The notes below the pieces were generated by a model, which saw only the letters and a program-made list of their open reading frames with translations, was not told the origin of the DNA and did no database searches. Source: a virus. From it: 34,112 nucleotides of DNA. The translations under genes were made by a program, and so were the position numbers. Every line of letters starts with the position of its first letter. Positions within the stretch are counted from its first letter, which is position 1. Shown here in pieces: positions 1 to 6,342 of the stretch. The stretch covers positions 1 to 34,112 of the IMG/VR virus record IMGVR_UViG_3300021090_000074; one strand, written 5' to 3'.

Positions 1-1
1 G

Positions 2-559
2 TCCAAGGGCGAGCTGATCGGCGCGACCGACAAGCAGATCAACGCCCTGATCAACATGGGTGCCAAGAAGCTGATCGGCGACGCGACCGTCCGTCACCTG
101 ACCGTGGACCTCAAGGTCCAGGACATCGTCGACCGGGCCACCGGCGGCAAGTTCGTCACCAAGGGTGAGGCGTCCAAGGCCCTCGACTTCCTGTTCCCCG
201 CTCCCTGGAAGCCCCGCGAGGCCGCTCCCAAGTCCGTGAGCGCTCCCCAGACCGCGCGCAAGGCCCCCGTGACCCAGGACGGGATGTACCGCCTGGGTGA
301 CCAGATCGTCAAGGTTCAGAAGTCCCGCCAGGGCGACCGGCTCTACGCCAAGGCCCTGCTCGGGAGCAAGGAAGAGGGCTTCCACTTCGAGTACGCGCCG
401 GGCCTGGTGAACAAGCTCACCGCCGAGGACCGGATGACCCTCGAAGAGGCCAAGGCGTTCGGCAAACTCTACGAATGGTGCTGTGTCTGCGGCACGCGGC
501 TCACGGACGAGAAGTCGATCTCTCTCGGCATCGGGCCGATTTGTGCCGGTAAGTTCTAA
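2..559 (+). CDS. DUF6011-domain protein, 5' end missing
   Basis: The reading frame is open from the first bases, so the true start lies upstream; the ATG at 56 is internal, because the codons before it (residues ATDKQINALINMGAKKL across it) continue the protein naturally. The C-terminus has the DUF6011 signature: WCCVCGTRLTD, then a Ser-rich turn and GIGPICAGKF, a compact Cys-x2-Cys...Cys probable zinc knuckle. DUF6011 proteins are common in actinobacteriophages and their function is not known; N-terminal helices of this type often accompany nucleic-acid-binding proteins. The last eight residues are repeated at the end of the next gene. Family call is confident, role unknown. Confidence 0.8.
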   Translation, partial: SKGELIGATDKQINALINMGAKKLIGDATVRHLTVDLKVQDIVDRATGGKFVTKGEASKALDFLFPAPWKPREAAPKSVSAPQTARKAPVTQDGMYRLGDQIVKVQKSRQGDRLYAKALLGSKEEGFHFEYAPGLVNKLTAEDRMTLEEAKAFGKLYEWCCVCGTRLTDEKSISLGIGPICAGKF

Positions 560-582
560 TTAGAGGGATAGGACCCACCTGC

Positions 583-594
583 TAAGGTGGGTCC
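583..594 (+). promoter_or_regulatory. possible leaderless promoter of the HNH gene
   Basis: A TAAGGT hexamer (583-588) fits the actinobacterial TANNNT -10 pattern and is followed by six bases before the ATG at 595, so transcription could begin at or next to the start codon. No clear ribosome site is present. The same bases form the right arm of a short hairpin (GGACCCACC at 571-579 against GGTGGGTCC at 586-594), which would hide the start codon context in a transcript read through from upstream. Confidence 0.35.
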
Positions 595-1179
595 ATGACC
601 GAGACAGAGTGCGAGTGCGGGAGGTCCAAGGACCCCCGCGCTCGTTCGTGTAAGGGCTGCTACCGCTCACGGGGCGACGTACCGGAAAAGCTCTGCACAC
701 AGTGTTTGATCATTTACCCCATCGAGGATTTTGCCTGGCGTCCTGACGGACGCGGAGGTCGTAAGCGAAGATCAGCCTGCCGTTCCTGTGAGTCTGCGTA
801 CGTGAGGCAGAGGAGACAGGCAAACCCCCAACGGCACAACGAGATCAAGCGCCGGTCGATGGACAAGATCAAAGCCAGCAAGACACCGGAGCAGAGGAGA
901 CGGGACGGCATCCGGCAGAGTGCCAAGAATCTGGGGTTCGACCCTGACGTGATCACAGCTCATTTTGATCAGCACTCCGGTCAGTGCGATATCTGCGGAC
1001 AAGCTTGCGGGACATTCGCCCGGCTGACGATTGATCATGATCACGCAACCGGAGATTTCCGGGGGCTGTTGTGCGTCAACTGCAATCACCTGCTGGGCAA
1101 GGCTTGTGATCAAGTGGGCATCCTGAAGAGAGCGATCGAGTACCTGGAACGCGGCCCGATCTGCGCCGGTAAATTCTGA
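595..1179 (+). CDS. HNH endonuclease, endonuclease VII family (free-standing, homing-like)
   Basis: 194 residues. Two N-terminal zinc-ribbon-like Cys clusters (CECG...CKGC and CTQC...CRSC) are followed by the recombination endonuclease VII core: CDICGQ, then LTIDHDHATGDFRGLLCVNCN, giving the His-Asp-His and Cys ligands of the beta-beta-alpha-metal nuclease. Such genes in phages are usually free-standing homing endonucleases. The protein normally would end near YLER; here it runs on into GPICAGKF, identical to the end of the preceding DUF6011 protein. GC content and third-position GC are visibly lower than in neighbours, consistent with recent arrival. Its own promoter-like hexamer and the strong terminator at 1191 make it an independent unit. 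Confidence 0.9.
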   Translation: MTETECECGRSKDPRARSCKGCYRSRGDVPEKLCTQCLIIYPIEDFAWRPDGRGGRKRRSACRSCESAYVRQRRQANPQRHNEIKRRSMDKIKASKTPEQRRRDGIRQSAKNLGFDPDVITAHFDQHSGQCDICGQACGTFARLTIDHDHATGDFRGLLCVNCNHLLGKACDQVGILKRAIEYLERGPICAGKF

Positions 1180-1190
1180 CAGATCCCGCG

Positions 1191-1220
1191 AGGCCCCCGG
1201 CATGATGCCGGGGGCCTTTT
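1191..1220 (+). terminator. rho-independent terminator after the HNH gene
   Basis: Perfect 13-base inverted repeat (1191-1203 and 1205-1217, G/C-rich) separated by one base and followed by TTTT. It lies 11 bases after the HNH stop codon. Confidence 0.9.
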
Positions 1221-1347
1221 GCATGCCCTGCCGGGCTCTCATCCCACCGCTGCGGGGCTCCCGCAGGTACCCCGGTGTCCTTGCCTCAGGAAGCCACCGG
1301 CAGGCTCAGAGGCTCGTTGAGACGTTCTCAAAGAATCCTGAGATTGG

Positions 1348-1357
1348 TTGTATAAAG
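1348..1357 (+). promoter_or_regulatory. promoter -10 region (TGTATAAAG)
   Basis: An extended -10 box TTGTATAAA sits in an otherwise GC-rich gap of about 195 bases between the HNH terminator and the gene at 1415. The transcribed leader ends in GGAACGACGGAAGG, a sequence that recurs in the leader of the gene at 1787. No good -35 hexamer at 16-18 bases was found. Confidence 0.55.
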
Positions 1358-1414
1358 TGACCCGTCCCAGGGTAGGTTCGTAGACAGGAAGCAGGAACGA
1401 CGGAAGGCAAGAAA

Positions 1415-1702
1415 ATGATCGAGATCATCACCACCGCCGGACACTACGGCCGCACCAGCGACGTCCAGCTCACCGTCGAGGGCAAGAACGTCTACAACCG
1501 GCACCACCCGCACACGGTGAACCTCTACACCGACGGGACCAAGGAGCTGTCCGCCGGGGCCTCGGTCATCAGTGCCTACCAGACCGGCCCCGCCCGCACC
1601 CGCCAGGTCGTCCGGACCGGCGACCAGATCAAGGTCGATGGCGTCATCTACATGATCGTAGGCAACAGGATGAGCGACCCCAGCCTCGTCGAAGTCGGAT
1701 GA
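1415..1702 (+). CDS. hypothetical small protein (95 aa)
   Basis: Starts at ATG after GGAAGGCAAGAAA, a good ribosome site, and has strongly G/C-ending codons. No family recognised. The sequence alternates short hydrophobic stretches with polar turns (IEIITTAGHYGR, VQLTVEGKNVYNR, IKVDGVIYMIVGNRM), suggesting an all-beta fold such as a small barrel. It stands alone between a promoter-like box at 1348 and a strong hairpin at 1710, so it is probably monocistronic. Being placed directly before the ArdC-like gene with a similar leader it may be expressed at the same early time; this is inference. Confidence 0.7.
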   Translation: MIEIITTAGHYGRTSDVQLTVEGKNVYNRHHPHTVNLYTDGTKELSAGASVISAYQTGPARTRQVVRTGDQIKVDGVIYMIVGNRMSDPSLVEVG

Positions 1703-1709
1703 CAAGGGT

Positions 1710-1740
1710 CTTCCGGGGGCCTGGACCAGGCCCCCGGAAG
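1710..1740 (+). terminator. strong hairpin, probable terminator
   Basis: Perfect 15-base inverted repeat (1710-1724 and 1726-1740) around a single A, a few bases after the stop of the 95-aa gene. There is no long T-run directly after it; the next T-rich stretch is the promoter box at 1743. It separates two transcription units. Confidence 0.65.
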
Positions 1741-1742
1741 GC

Positions 1743-1750
1743 TGTATATT
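1743..1750 (+). promoter_or_regulatory. promoter -10 region (TGTATATT) of the ArdC-like gene
   Basis: TGTATATT immediately follows the hairpin at 1710-1740. The following bases TTTGAAGTAGGACG closely match those after the TGTATAGT box at 6668 (TTTGACTTAGGACG), so the two promoters and leaders are related copies. The leader ends in GGAACGACGGAAGGGAAG before ATG 1787. Confidence 0.65.
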
Positions 1751-1786
1751 TTGAAGTAGGACGTAGGAACGACGGAAGGGAAGATC

Positions 1787-2677
1787 ATGACCGCGAGGAC
1801 CGCACGGACCAGCCGGAAGCCCCTCACCGAGGCCGCGAAGGCCAAGCTCACCGCCGAGCGCGAGGCGAAGGTCGCCGAGGCCGCGAAGATCCTCGCCGAC
1901 GCCGTCGCCGCTCTCATGACCGCCGATGGATGGCAGGCCATGATCGAAGCCCGCCTCTGGCTCCGGAAGTACTCTTTCCAGAACCTCATGCTGATCATGA
2001 TGCAGTGCCCCGGCGCGACCGACGTCCGCCCCTACGGAGCCCGCGTCAACCCCTCGCCGAACAGCTGGAAGGCCGTCGGCCGGTACGCGATCTCGGGCCC
2101 CGGATCCGCCATCAGGATCTTCGCCCCGATGTTCCGTAAGAACTCCGAGGGAGAGCAGGAGCTCTACGGGTTCAAGCTCGTCCCCGTCTTCGACGTCTCC
2201 CAGACCGACGGTGAGCCCCTGCCGCCAGCGGCCGACACGAACGTTCAGCTGCTCACCGGGGACGCCCCGGCCGAACTCTGGGAGCGCACCGAGAAGCTGA
2301 TCATCGGCCTCGGGTTCTCCGTCCAGCGCGGACCCTGCAAGGGCCACCCGGACGCCAACGGCCTCACCGAGTGGGAGGCCAAGCGGGTCACCGTCCGGGC
2401 CGACGTCGAGGACGCGCAGGCCGCTAAGACGCTCATCCACGAACTCGCCCACATCCTGCTCGGGCACGGCGACGAGCGGAATGACATCACCCGCGACCAG
2501 TGCGAGGTCGAGGCCGAGAGCGTCGCGAGCATCGTCACCCGGTACGCCGGACTCGTCTCGCTGCCCTACTCCGTCGGCTACGTGGCAGGGTGGGCACAGA
2601 CCCCGGAACTGATCGAGGCCAGCGCGAAGATCGTCCTCAAGATCGCCGACAAGATCATCGCTGACCTCGGCCTGTAG
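1787..2677 (+). CDS. ArdC-like antirestriction / zincin protein
   Basis: 296 residues. Residues about 30-140 look like the ArdC N-terminal ssDNA-binding domain (aromatic and basic strands, RLWLRKYSFQNLMLIMMQCPGA and WKAVGRYAISGPGSAIRIFAPM). Residues about 160-296 form a zincin peptidase domain with HELAH at 218-222 and a downstream CEVEAES segment supplying the third metal ligand, followed by a helical tail. ArdC of plasmids protects incoming DNA from restriction enzymes; phage homologues are often labelled only as ssDNA-binding or metalloprotease proteins. Both zinc His residues and the catalytic Glu are present, so an active peptidase is possible. Good ribosome site and own promoter; a hairpin follows. 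The antirestriction role is inferred from family. Confidence 0.8.
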   Translation: MTARTARTSRKPLTEAAKAKLTAEREAKVAEAAKILADAVAALMTADGWQAMIEARLWLRKYSFQNLMLIMMQCPGATDVRPYGARVNPSPNSWKAVGRYAISGPGSAIRIFAPMFRKNSEGEQELYGFKLVPVFDVSQTDGEPLPPAADTNVQLLTGDAPAELWERTEKLIIGLGFSVQRGPCKGHPDANGLTEWEAKRVTVRADVEDAQAAKTLIHELAHILLGHGDERNDITRDQCEVEAESVASIVTRYAGLVSLPYSVGYVAGWAQTPELIEASAKIVLKIADKIIADLGL

Positions 2678-2685
2678 GTGAACGA

Positions 2686-2711
2686 GGGCCTCCGGCACCC
2701 GCCGGAGGCCC
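2686..2711 (+). terminator. intergenic GC hairpin
   Basis: Perfect 11-base arms (2686-2696 and 2701-2711) around ACCC, between the ArdC-like stop and the next ribosome site. There is no T-run, so it may attenuate, stabilise or process the transcript rather than terminate it fully. Its position argues against the possible GTG start at 2678 for the next gene. Confidence 0.55.
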
Positions 2712-2737
2712 CGCACGGAAGAGAGGAATGGAAGATC

Positions 2738-3049
2738 ATGAGGAAGATCGAAGAGGTCAACGGGATCCTTGCCGACCAGTTCATCGAGGCCGAGCCCCGG
2801 TGGAACCGGCACCTCGAATTCGGCGGGATCACCGTCTCGGGGTTCGAGGTGAGGCGTACGTACTCGACCGAGATCGGCGGTGCCCTGCCCGGAGCCCAAG
2901 TCTGGTTCCGTCCCAGCAAGAGGATGGCCGAGGACTCGCACGGTGACCGGATCCGGGACCAGTACCTGTCCACGTACGCCGAGGTCCTGGCGAGCCACGG
3001 ATTCAAGGTCGGGAAGACCCAGACCCACCTGATCGTCGATGAGAGCTGA
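2738..3049 (+). CDS. hypothetical small protein (103 aa)
   Basis: ATG at 2738 is chosen over the in-frame GTG at 2678 because it follows GGAAGAGAGGAATGGAAG and the recurrent GATCATG start context, and because a hairpin occupies 2686-2711. The protein MRKIEEVNGILADQF... is a mixed alpha/beta domain with a central FGGITVSGFEVRRTY strand pair and an ending helix-strand LASHGFKVGKTQTHLIV. No family recognised. It lies between the ArdC-like gene and a run of tiny proteins and probably belongs to their transcription unit. Confidence 0.7.
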   Translation: MRKIEEVNGILADQFIEAEPRWNRHLEFGGITVSGFEVRRTYSTEIGGALPGAQVWFRPSKRMAEDSHGDRIRDQYLSTYAEVLASHGFKVGKTQTHLIVDES

Positions 3050-3051
3050 TC

Positions 3052-3165
3052 ATGACACAGAGACAGGTTCAGACCGTCAAGAAGGGGACCCGGCAGGCTC
3101 CCGCTCCCGGGACGCCGGGCAACCCGATCACCTCGACCCCCAGCGGCAGGCCACTGCCCTACTGA
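3052..3165 (+). CDS. tiny basic, Pro/Thr-rich protein (37 aa)
   Basis: ATG two bases after the preceding stop, in the GATCATG context with a weak GAGAG ribosome site. Reads MTQRQVQTVKKGTRQAP then a Gly/Pro/Thr-rich tail ending in PLPY. All but a few codons end in G or C, as in real genes here, and a hairpin follows the stop. The product would be basic and probably disordered. No family recognised; it may be a nucleic-acid-associated or host-takeover peptide, but that is guesswork. Confidence 0.5.
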   Translation: MTQRQVQTVKKGTRQAPAPGTPGNPITSTPSGRPLPY

Positions 3166-3170
3166 CAGAG

Positions 3171-3210
3171 CCTGGGGAAGCCCCGTCCTCCCGCCGGGAC
3201 TTTCCCAAGG
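3171..3210 (+). terminator. imperfect intergenic hairpin
   Basis: CCTGGGGAAG at 3171 pairs with CTTTCCCAAGG near 3200-3210 with one mismatch, and an inner CCCG/CGGG stem fills the loop. No T-run follows. Like the other intergenic hairpins of this phage it separates a stop codon from the next ribosome site. Confidence 0.4.
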
Positions 3211-3247
3211 TCGTTCAGCAGGAATGACCGGAAGGGAAACGACCGAC

Positions 3248-3589
3248 ATGACCGCACGATTCAGCACCCGCCCCGACAGCCCGAAGATCCAGCGCCAGCT
3301 GGACCTGATCGAGCACCTCGACGACCAGGAGATCCGCCGGGTCCTGGTAGAGCTCGCCGGGAGCATGTTCCTGACGCTCGCACTTCAGATCCTCGACGCG
3401 GCTTCGCCGCGTAGCGGCGTGCCGATCCTCGACAAGAGGGTCTACCCGTCGACCGACCGGGCCGGACGGGAGGCCGTCGCCCTGGAGAGGATCGGCACGC
3501 TGACCGAGGACGAGGCACTCGGCGTGCTCGTCTCCCTGACCGGCCTCAAGAGCACGGGCCGCGCGCTGGAGACGGTGGCCGTCGCATGA
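3248..3589 (+). CDS. hypothetical helical protein (113 aa)
   Basis: ATG 3248 follows GGAAGGGAAACGACC; an upstream in-frame ATG at 3224 has no ribosome site before it. The protein is mainly helical, with QRQLDLIEHLDDQEIRRVLVELAGSMFLTLALQILDAA near the N-terminus and TLTEDEALGVLVSLTGL near the end, separated by a charged loop with RSGVPILDKRVYPS. No family recognised. Its stop overlaps the next start in ATGA, so it opens the long translationally coupled operon that runs to 5768. Confidence 0.7.
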   Translation: MTARFSTRPDSPKIQRQLDLIEHLDDQEIRRVLVELAGSMFLTLALQILDAASPRSGVPILDKRVYPSTDRAGREAVALERIGTLTEDEALGVLVSLTGLKSTGRALETVAVA

Positions 3590-3816
3590 GCGCCGCCACA
3601 GAGCTCGGCCGGTACACCGACCAGGAGATCATGGAATACCTCCTGGAGCGCGCCGAGGGCGGAGCCGAACTGATCGCCGGGCTCCAGCGGGCACCCGTCG
3701 CCTACAGCCCGAACTCGGAGACGGACGCGTACCCGTTCGTCGACCTGAACACCGGACACCGCTACCCGCCCCGCCAGGTGTTCATCAGCATGATCAAGCC
3801 GAAGGGAAACCGGTGA
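3586..3816 (+). CDS. hypothetical small protein (76 aa)
   Basis: Starts in the ATGA overlap with the gene before. MSAATELGRYTDQEIMEYLLERAEGGAELIAGLQ is a helical N-terminal half; the second half VDLNTGHRYPPRQVFISMIKPK is more extended. No family recognised. Translational coupling on both sides suggests coordinated production with neighbours. Confidence 0.65.
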   Translation: MSAATELGRYTDQEIMEYLLERAEGGAELIAGLQRAPVAYSPNSETDAYPFVDLNTGHRYPPRQVFISMIKPKGNR

Positions 3817-4058
3817 TGGACCCCGAAAACCTGATCAAGAGCCGTCTCAACACCCGGATCTGGAACGCCCGGAAGTACGCCCAGAACGAAGCGGACGACA
3901 TCTCCGACCTCGTCAAGAGCCTGAACTTCGCCGCCGAGCCGATCATTACCCTCGGGCAGGCGGAACGGCTCGCCAAGGCCGCCGTGGACTTGGTTCGGCA
4001 CCTGTCGACGGTGACGGCCCTCGATGAGGCGTACCAGCTCCTGGGAGGGGACGAATGA
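3816..4058 (+). CDS. small helical-hairpin protein (80 aa)
   Basis: ATG 3816 shares one base with the preceding stop (TGATG) and follows GAAGGGAAACC; GTG 3813 is an alternative giving one extra residue. The product is two long helices: one with LNTRIWNARKYAQNEADDIS, the other with LGQAERLAKAAVDLVRHLST. The pattern of a long helix, a turn with a T/L-x2-Q motif and a second helix recurs in the products at 4288, 4557 and 7215, which look like diverged paralogues. Function unknown. Confidence 0.7.
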   Translation: MDPENLIKSRLNTRIWNARKYAQNEADDISDLVKSLNFAAEPIITLGQAERLAKAAVDLVRHLSTVTALDEAYQLLGGDE

Positions 4059-4291
4059 GGCACATCCACAGTGGCGTCTCCGTCCTCGCGGAGATCAAGC
4101 CCCTGACCCCGAACGGCATGAACCGGCTGGTCATCAGCGTCAGCCAGGGCATCGTCGAGGACGCTTCGATCGATGGGATCAACCGGGCCCTCGGCGAGCT
4201 CAACCAGGTCGTCATCGACGTACAGAACGCCCAGGCGGCCCTGGTCAAGGTTCGTACCGAGATTCAAGCGCACAGAGAGGCCGGAGGGTGA
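4055..4291 (+). CDS. small protein, beta plus long C-terminal helix (78 aa)
   Basis: ATGA overlap with the preceding gene. The first half (HIHSGVSVLAEIKPLTPNGMNRLVISVSQG) is strand-rich; the second half is one long amphipathic helix (INRALGELNQVVIDVQNAQ continuing to QAHREAGG) that could form a coiled coil. No family recognised. It is in the middle of the coupled operon. Confidence 0.65.
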   Translation: MRHIHSGVSVLAEIKPLTPNGMNRLVISVSQGIVEDASIDGINRALGELNQVVIDVQNAQAALVKVRTEIQAHREAGG

Positions 4292-4557
4292 AGCAAACAG
4301 AGATCAACGTCCTGATCAGCATCACCAACGACGCCACGACCCTGGCCCGCCGGATCAACGTCCTGGCCTGGGAGTTCTACCGGATGATGACCGAGGACGG
4401 GCACACCCGGACTCCCGATCAGACCCACAGCCTCAACACGATCGCCGACGCCCTGCGCCGATCGGGCGAAGAGATGACCTCGGCGATCGACATCAGCGAC
4501 CGAATCCTTCGAGCGGCGAAGCCGATCCCCGCCCAGGTCAGGCAGGAAGTGGAGTAG
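4288..4557 (+). CDS. small helical-hairpin protein (89 aa)
   Basis: GTG start in a GTGA overlap, with CCGGAGG just upstream as a ribosome site. VKQTEINVLISITNDATTLA continues as a helix, then a loop with RTPDQTHSLNTIADALRRS and a second helix ending in ISDRILRAAKPI. It aligns by eye with the next gene: both share an INxLAxxxxxLRRxxxE(E/I) core and an isoleucine-rich end. Probable tandem paralogue; role unknown. Confidence 0.65.
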   Translation: MKQTEINVLISITNDATTLARRINVLAWEFYRMMTEDGHTRTPDQTHSLNTIADALRRSGEEMTSAIDISDRILRAAKPIPAQVRQEVE

Positions 4558-4850
4558 TGAGGACACGAGAGATCGACACCCTGAACAAGCTGATCGACAG
4601 TGTGGTCCGGCTCAACTCCAACCTGACGCGCAAGACACGCGATCTCAATCTGACCCTCGACGCGTCCGAGATCGGCGAGCCCATGACCGGCCAGGAGATC
4701 AACGTCCTCGCCACCATGTGCGGGTCGCTCCGCAGGACGTCGGACGAGATCATCGGTCAGATCGAGACGGTGGAGGCCCTTCTCGGCCGGGCGCTGTCAG
4801 ACCTGAACCAGGCCAAGATCAAGGCACGCATGGAAGGGAGCGAATCATGA
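4557..4850 (+). CDS. small helical-hairpin protein (97 aa)
   Basis: GTG start sharing one base with the previous TAG (TAGTG). The protein begins VRTREIDTLNKLIDSVVRL and continues as long helices with a turn at GEPMTGQEINVLATMCGSL, then RRTSDEIIGQIETVEALLG. The central turn and second helix resemble those of the gene just before it. No database family recognised. Coupled by ATGA to the next gene. Confidence 0.65.
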   Translation: MRTREIDTLNKLIDSVVRLNSNLTRKTRDLNLTLDASEIGEPMTGQEINVLATMCGSLRRTSDEIIGQIETVEALLGRALSDLNQAKIKARMEGSES

Positions 4851-5212
4851 GCGGACTCATCGATCGCCTCGCCGGGGCGGGCGTCTCCTGGGAGCGATCG
4901 TTCTGTGAGCTCGGCGAGGGCACGGCCTACATCTCGTTCCGCCGCGATCACCCGCACGCGATCGGCTTCAAGCAGTATGAGGCGACGATCCACGTCCTGG
5001 TGGACGGCGTGTGGAAGCACAGGGTGTTCAAGGCGTTCGAGGGGGGCTCGGTGCCCGAGAGGCGGCGGCTCGCCGTCGAAGCCGCCCAGGAATGGGCAGA
5101 GAAGCGTCTGGGAGCCTCTGAGTGGGTCGCTGGGCCCTTCCCGGACTCCTGGCAGCGCAAGGAGACGCGGGAGAGGGCTCTGGCCCTCCTGGACGAAATG
5201 GGGGCGTCGTGA
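4847..5212 (+). CDS. hypothetical protein (121 aa)
   Basis: ATGA overlap with the gene before and GGAAGGGAGCG as ribosome site. N-terminal part is a beta sheet (SWERSFCELGEGTAYISFRR, YEATIHVLVDGVWKHRVFKAF), followed by a helix RLAVEAAQEWAEKRLG and a C-terminal helix RKETRERALALLDEM. The order strand-strand-helix with a WA motif resembles many small actinophage proteins of unknown function. No specific family assigned. Confidence 0.65.
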   Translation: MSGLIDRLAGAGVSWERSFCELGEGTAYISFRRDHPHAIGFKQYEATIHVLVDGVWKHRVFKAFEGGSVPERRRLAVEAAQEWAEKRLGASEWVAGPFPDSWQRKETRERALALLDEMGAS

Positions 5213-5496
5213 GCAAGCGGACGATCGCCGAGGCTCCTCAGGTGGAGCTGTTCCTCCGGGACATCCCCGAGGTGTTCACGGAGGACGGCCCCGCCGACGA
5301 GCAGTACGAACTGGAGGTCGGCGGGTGGATCTGTGACGTCAGGTTCGCCACCCGATCCGGCGTCGAGGAGATGATCGAGGTCATCGACGAGCTCCACACG
5401 TCCCTCGATGTCGCGCGAGCGGCACTGATCACTTCGTGCCTTCGGACCGCCTCGCGTGCCACGACCACCGTCCGGCGAGAGGAAACGGAATCATGA
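5209..5496 (+). CDS. hypothetical protein (95 aa)
   Basis: GTG start in a GTGA overlap. An acidic N-terminal half (VELFLRDIPEVFTEDGPADEQYELEV) leads into a helix IEVIDELHTSLDVARAALI and a Ser/Thr/Arg-rich tail. The helix resembles the C-terminal helix of the next product (ETIKHKLTLAQRAI), so the two may be related. Function unknown. Confidence 0.6.
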   Translation: MSKRTIAEAPQVELFLRDIPEVFTEDGPADEQYELEVGGWICDVRFATRSGVEEMIEVIDELHTSLDVARAALITSCLRTASRATTTVRREETES

Positions 5497-5768
5497 GTGA
5501 GGACAGGACGATCTACGAGGGGGAGTTCGAACACGGCGGGTCCGGGCGGACGGTGGACATCGCCGTCGAACTGGAGCGCTACGACGTCGGCGGGGGGATC
5601 CTGATCCTGGCCTTCGGCGGCCAGCAGGTCATGTCCTCGTGGCCGGACACGATCGAGGGCGGGCAGACGATGGTCCGGGACCTTGAGACGATCAAGCACA
5701 AGCTCACACTCGCTCAGCGGGCGATCAACCAGCATCTCGGGGACAAGGTCGTGAAGTATTTCGATTAA
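5493..5768 (+). CDS. hypothetical protein (91 aa), last gene of the operon
   Basis: ATGA overlap with GAGAGGAAACGGA as ribosome site. Strand-rich N-terminus (TIYEGEFEHGG, VDIAVELERYDVGGGILILAF) followed by a C-terminal helix TMVRDLETIKHKLTLAQRAI. No family recognised. It is the last coding sequence before the strong terminator at 5784. Confidence 0.65.
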   Translation: MSEDRTIYEGEFEHGGSGRTVDIAVELERYDVGGGILILAFGGQQVMSSWPDTIEGGQTMVRDLETIKHKLTLAQRAINQHLGDKVVKYFD

Positions 5769-5783
5769 GCCCCGACGATCATG

Positions 5784-5821
5784 AAAAAGCCTCGTCTTCG
5801 ATCTTGGAGGCGGGGCTTTTT
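5784..5821 (+). terminator. strong rho-independent terminator closing the first operon
   Basis: AAAAAGCC at 5784 pairs with GGCTTTTT ending at 5821; the stem continues inward through CTCGTC/GGCGGG with G-U pairs around a CGATCTT loop, and the 3' arm provides the T-run. The A-rich 5' arm means it may also stop leftward transcription. Confidence 0.88.
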
Positions 5822-5881
5822 CGTGGACTGAGTCAACTACGACTGGCTACGGCTCAACTACTGCACGCTCCTGAATGAGGA

Positions 5882-6015
5882 GGGGGTTTAGGGGTATACG
5901 GGGTCGATTCCAGCCCCTGACTTCTATACGCACTATTTCACACCTATGTATAATCTGAAATACCCTCTCTCAAGGACGGGGACGGGATTGTTCCCCTTAA
6001 ACCCCCTAAACCCCC
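5882..6015. repeat. G-rich inverted repeat pair
   Basis: GGGGGTTTAGGGG (5882-5894) has an exact reverse complement at 6003-6015, 108 bases away; a second near-copy, CCCCTTAAACCCCC, adjoins it at 5993-6006. The runs of four or five G could fold into a quadruplex on one strand. Confidence 0.75.
5947..5954 (+). promoter_or_regulatory. promoter -10 region (TGTATAAT)
   Basis: Perfect extended -10 (TG-TATAAT) inside the G-rich inverted repeat. No convincing gene follows for 790 bases, so any transcript would be non-coding or have a very long leader. Confidence 0.5.
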
Positions 6016-6261
6016 TGATCTTGAAAAGCATGATCAACAGAGGGATTTTCTTGATCGTCAGGACACTTCGCGACCGGATCGTGGAGAGATCGTCGAGACC
6101 CTTTGCCCGGCTCTGTGAAATCGGGGACCGGGCGTTCTGTGGATCATGAGAATCCGGGAAGTACCCAGAACCAAGATCCAAAGCCTGCGATCCCCCAGCT
6201 AGGACCCCTGGCCTTCTGGCTAACCCTGTTCACGGCCTCATGCGCACGTCAAGGAATCCGC

Positions 6262-6286
6262 AACCCTCAACCTCAGGTTGAGGGTT
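6262..6286. repeat. perfect 12-bp-arm palindrome, operator-like
   Basis: AACCCTCAACCT (6262-6273), one base, then its exact complement AGGTTGAGGGTT (6275-6286). It is centred about 40 bases upstream of the TGTATAAC box at 6311, the place expected for an operator or activator site of a dimeric DNA-binding protein. There is no T-run, so it is unlikely to be a terminator. Confidence 0.7.
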
Positions 6287-6310
6287 TGCACGTTTGCCCA
6301 GGTCACTGGC

Positions 6311-6318
6311 TGTATAAC
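6311..6318 (+). promoter_or_regulatory. promoter -10 region (TGTATAAC)
   Basis: Extended -10 type box downstream of the palindrome at 6262-6286. No gene follows directly; the dispersed repeat copy begins 25 bases downstream and would be transcribed. Confidence 0.45.
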
Positions 6319-6342
6319 GCCCCCTGCCCGCGCCCCAGAAGG

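Noticed and set aside
570-594. GGGATAGG-containing sequence compared with start-associated sequences of some mycobacteriophages
   Set aside because: Only the first eight bases resemble that motif and it occurs once here; a single partial match is not enough.
1328-3028. 566-codon open frame on the minus strand
   Set aside because: It mirrors the codon-biased plus-strand genes at 1415, 1787 and 2738; it has no ribosome site and its composition (long runs of Gly, Asp, Val, Leu) is the usual antisense shadow in GC-rich DNA.
5896-5925. GGGGTCGATTCCAGCCCC considered as a tRNA T-arm
   Set aside because: The loop lacks the TTC-R-A spacing with a proper five-pair stem, and no acceptor or anticodon arm can be drawn around it.
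5946-6149. 67-codon open frame starting at the TGTATAAT region
   Set aside because: No ribosome site, codon bias unlike neighbours, and residues such as PLNPLNPL are simply the translation of the C-rich repeats.
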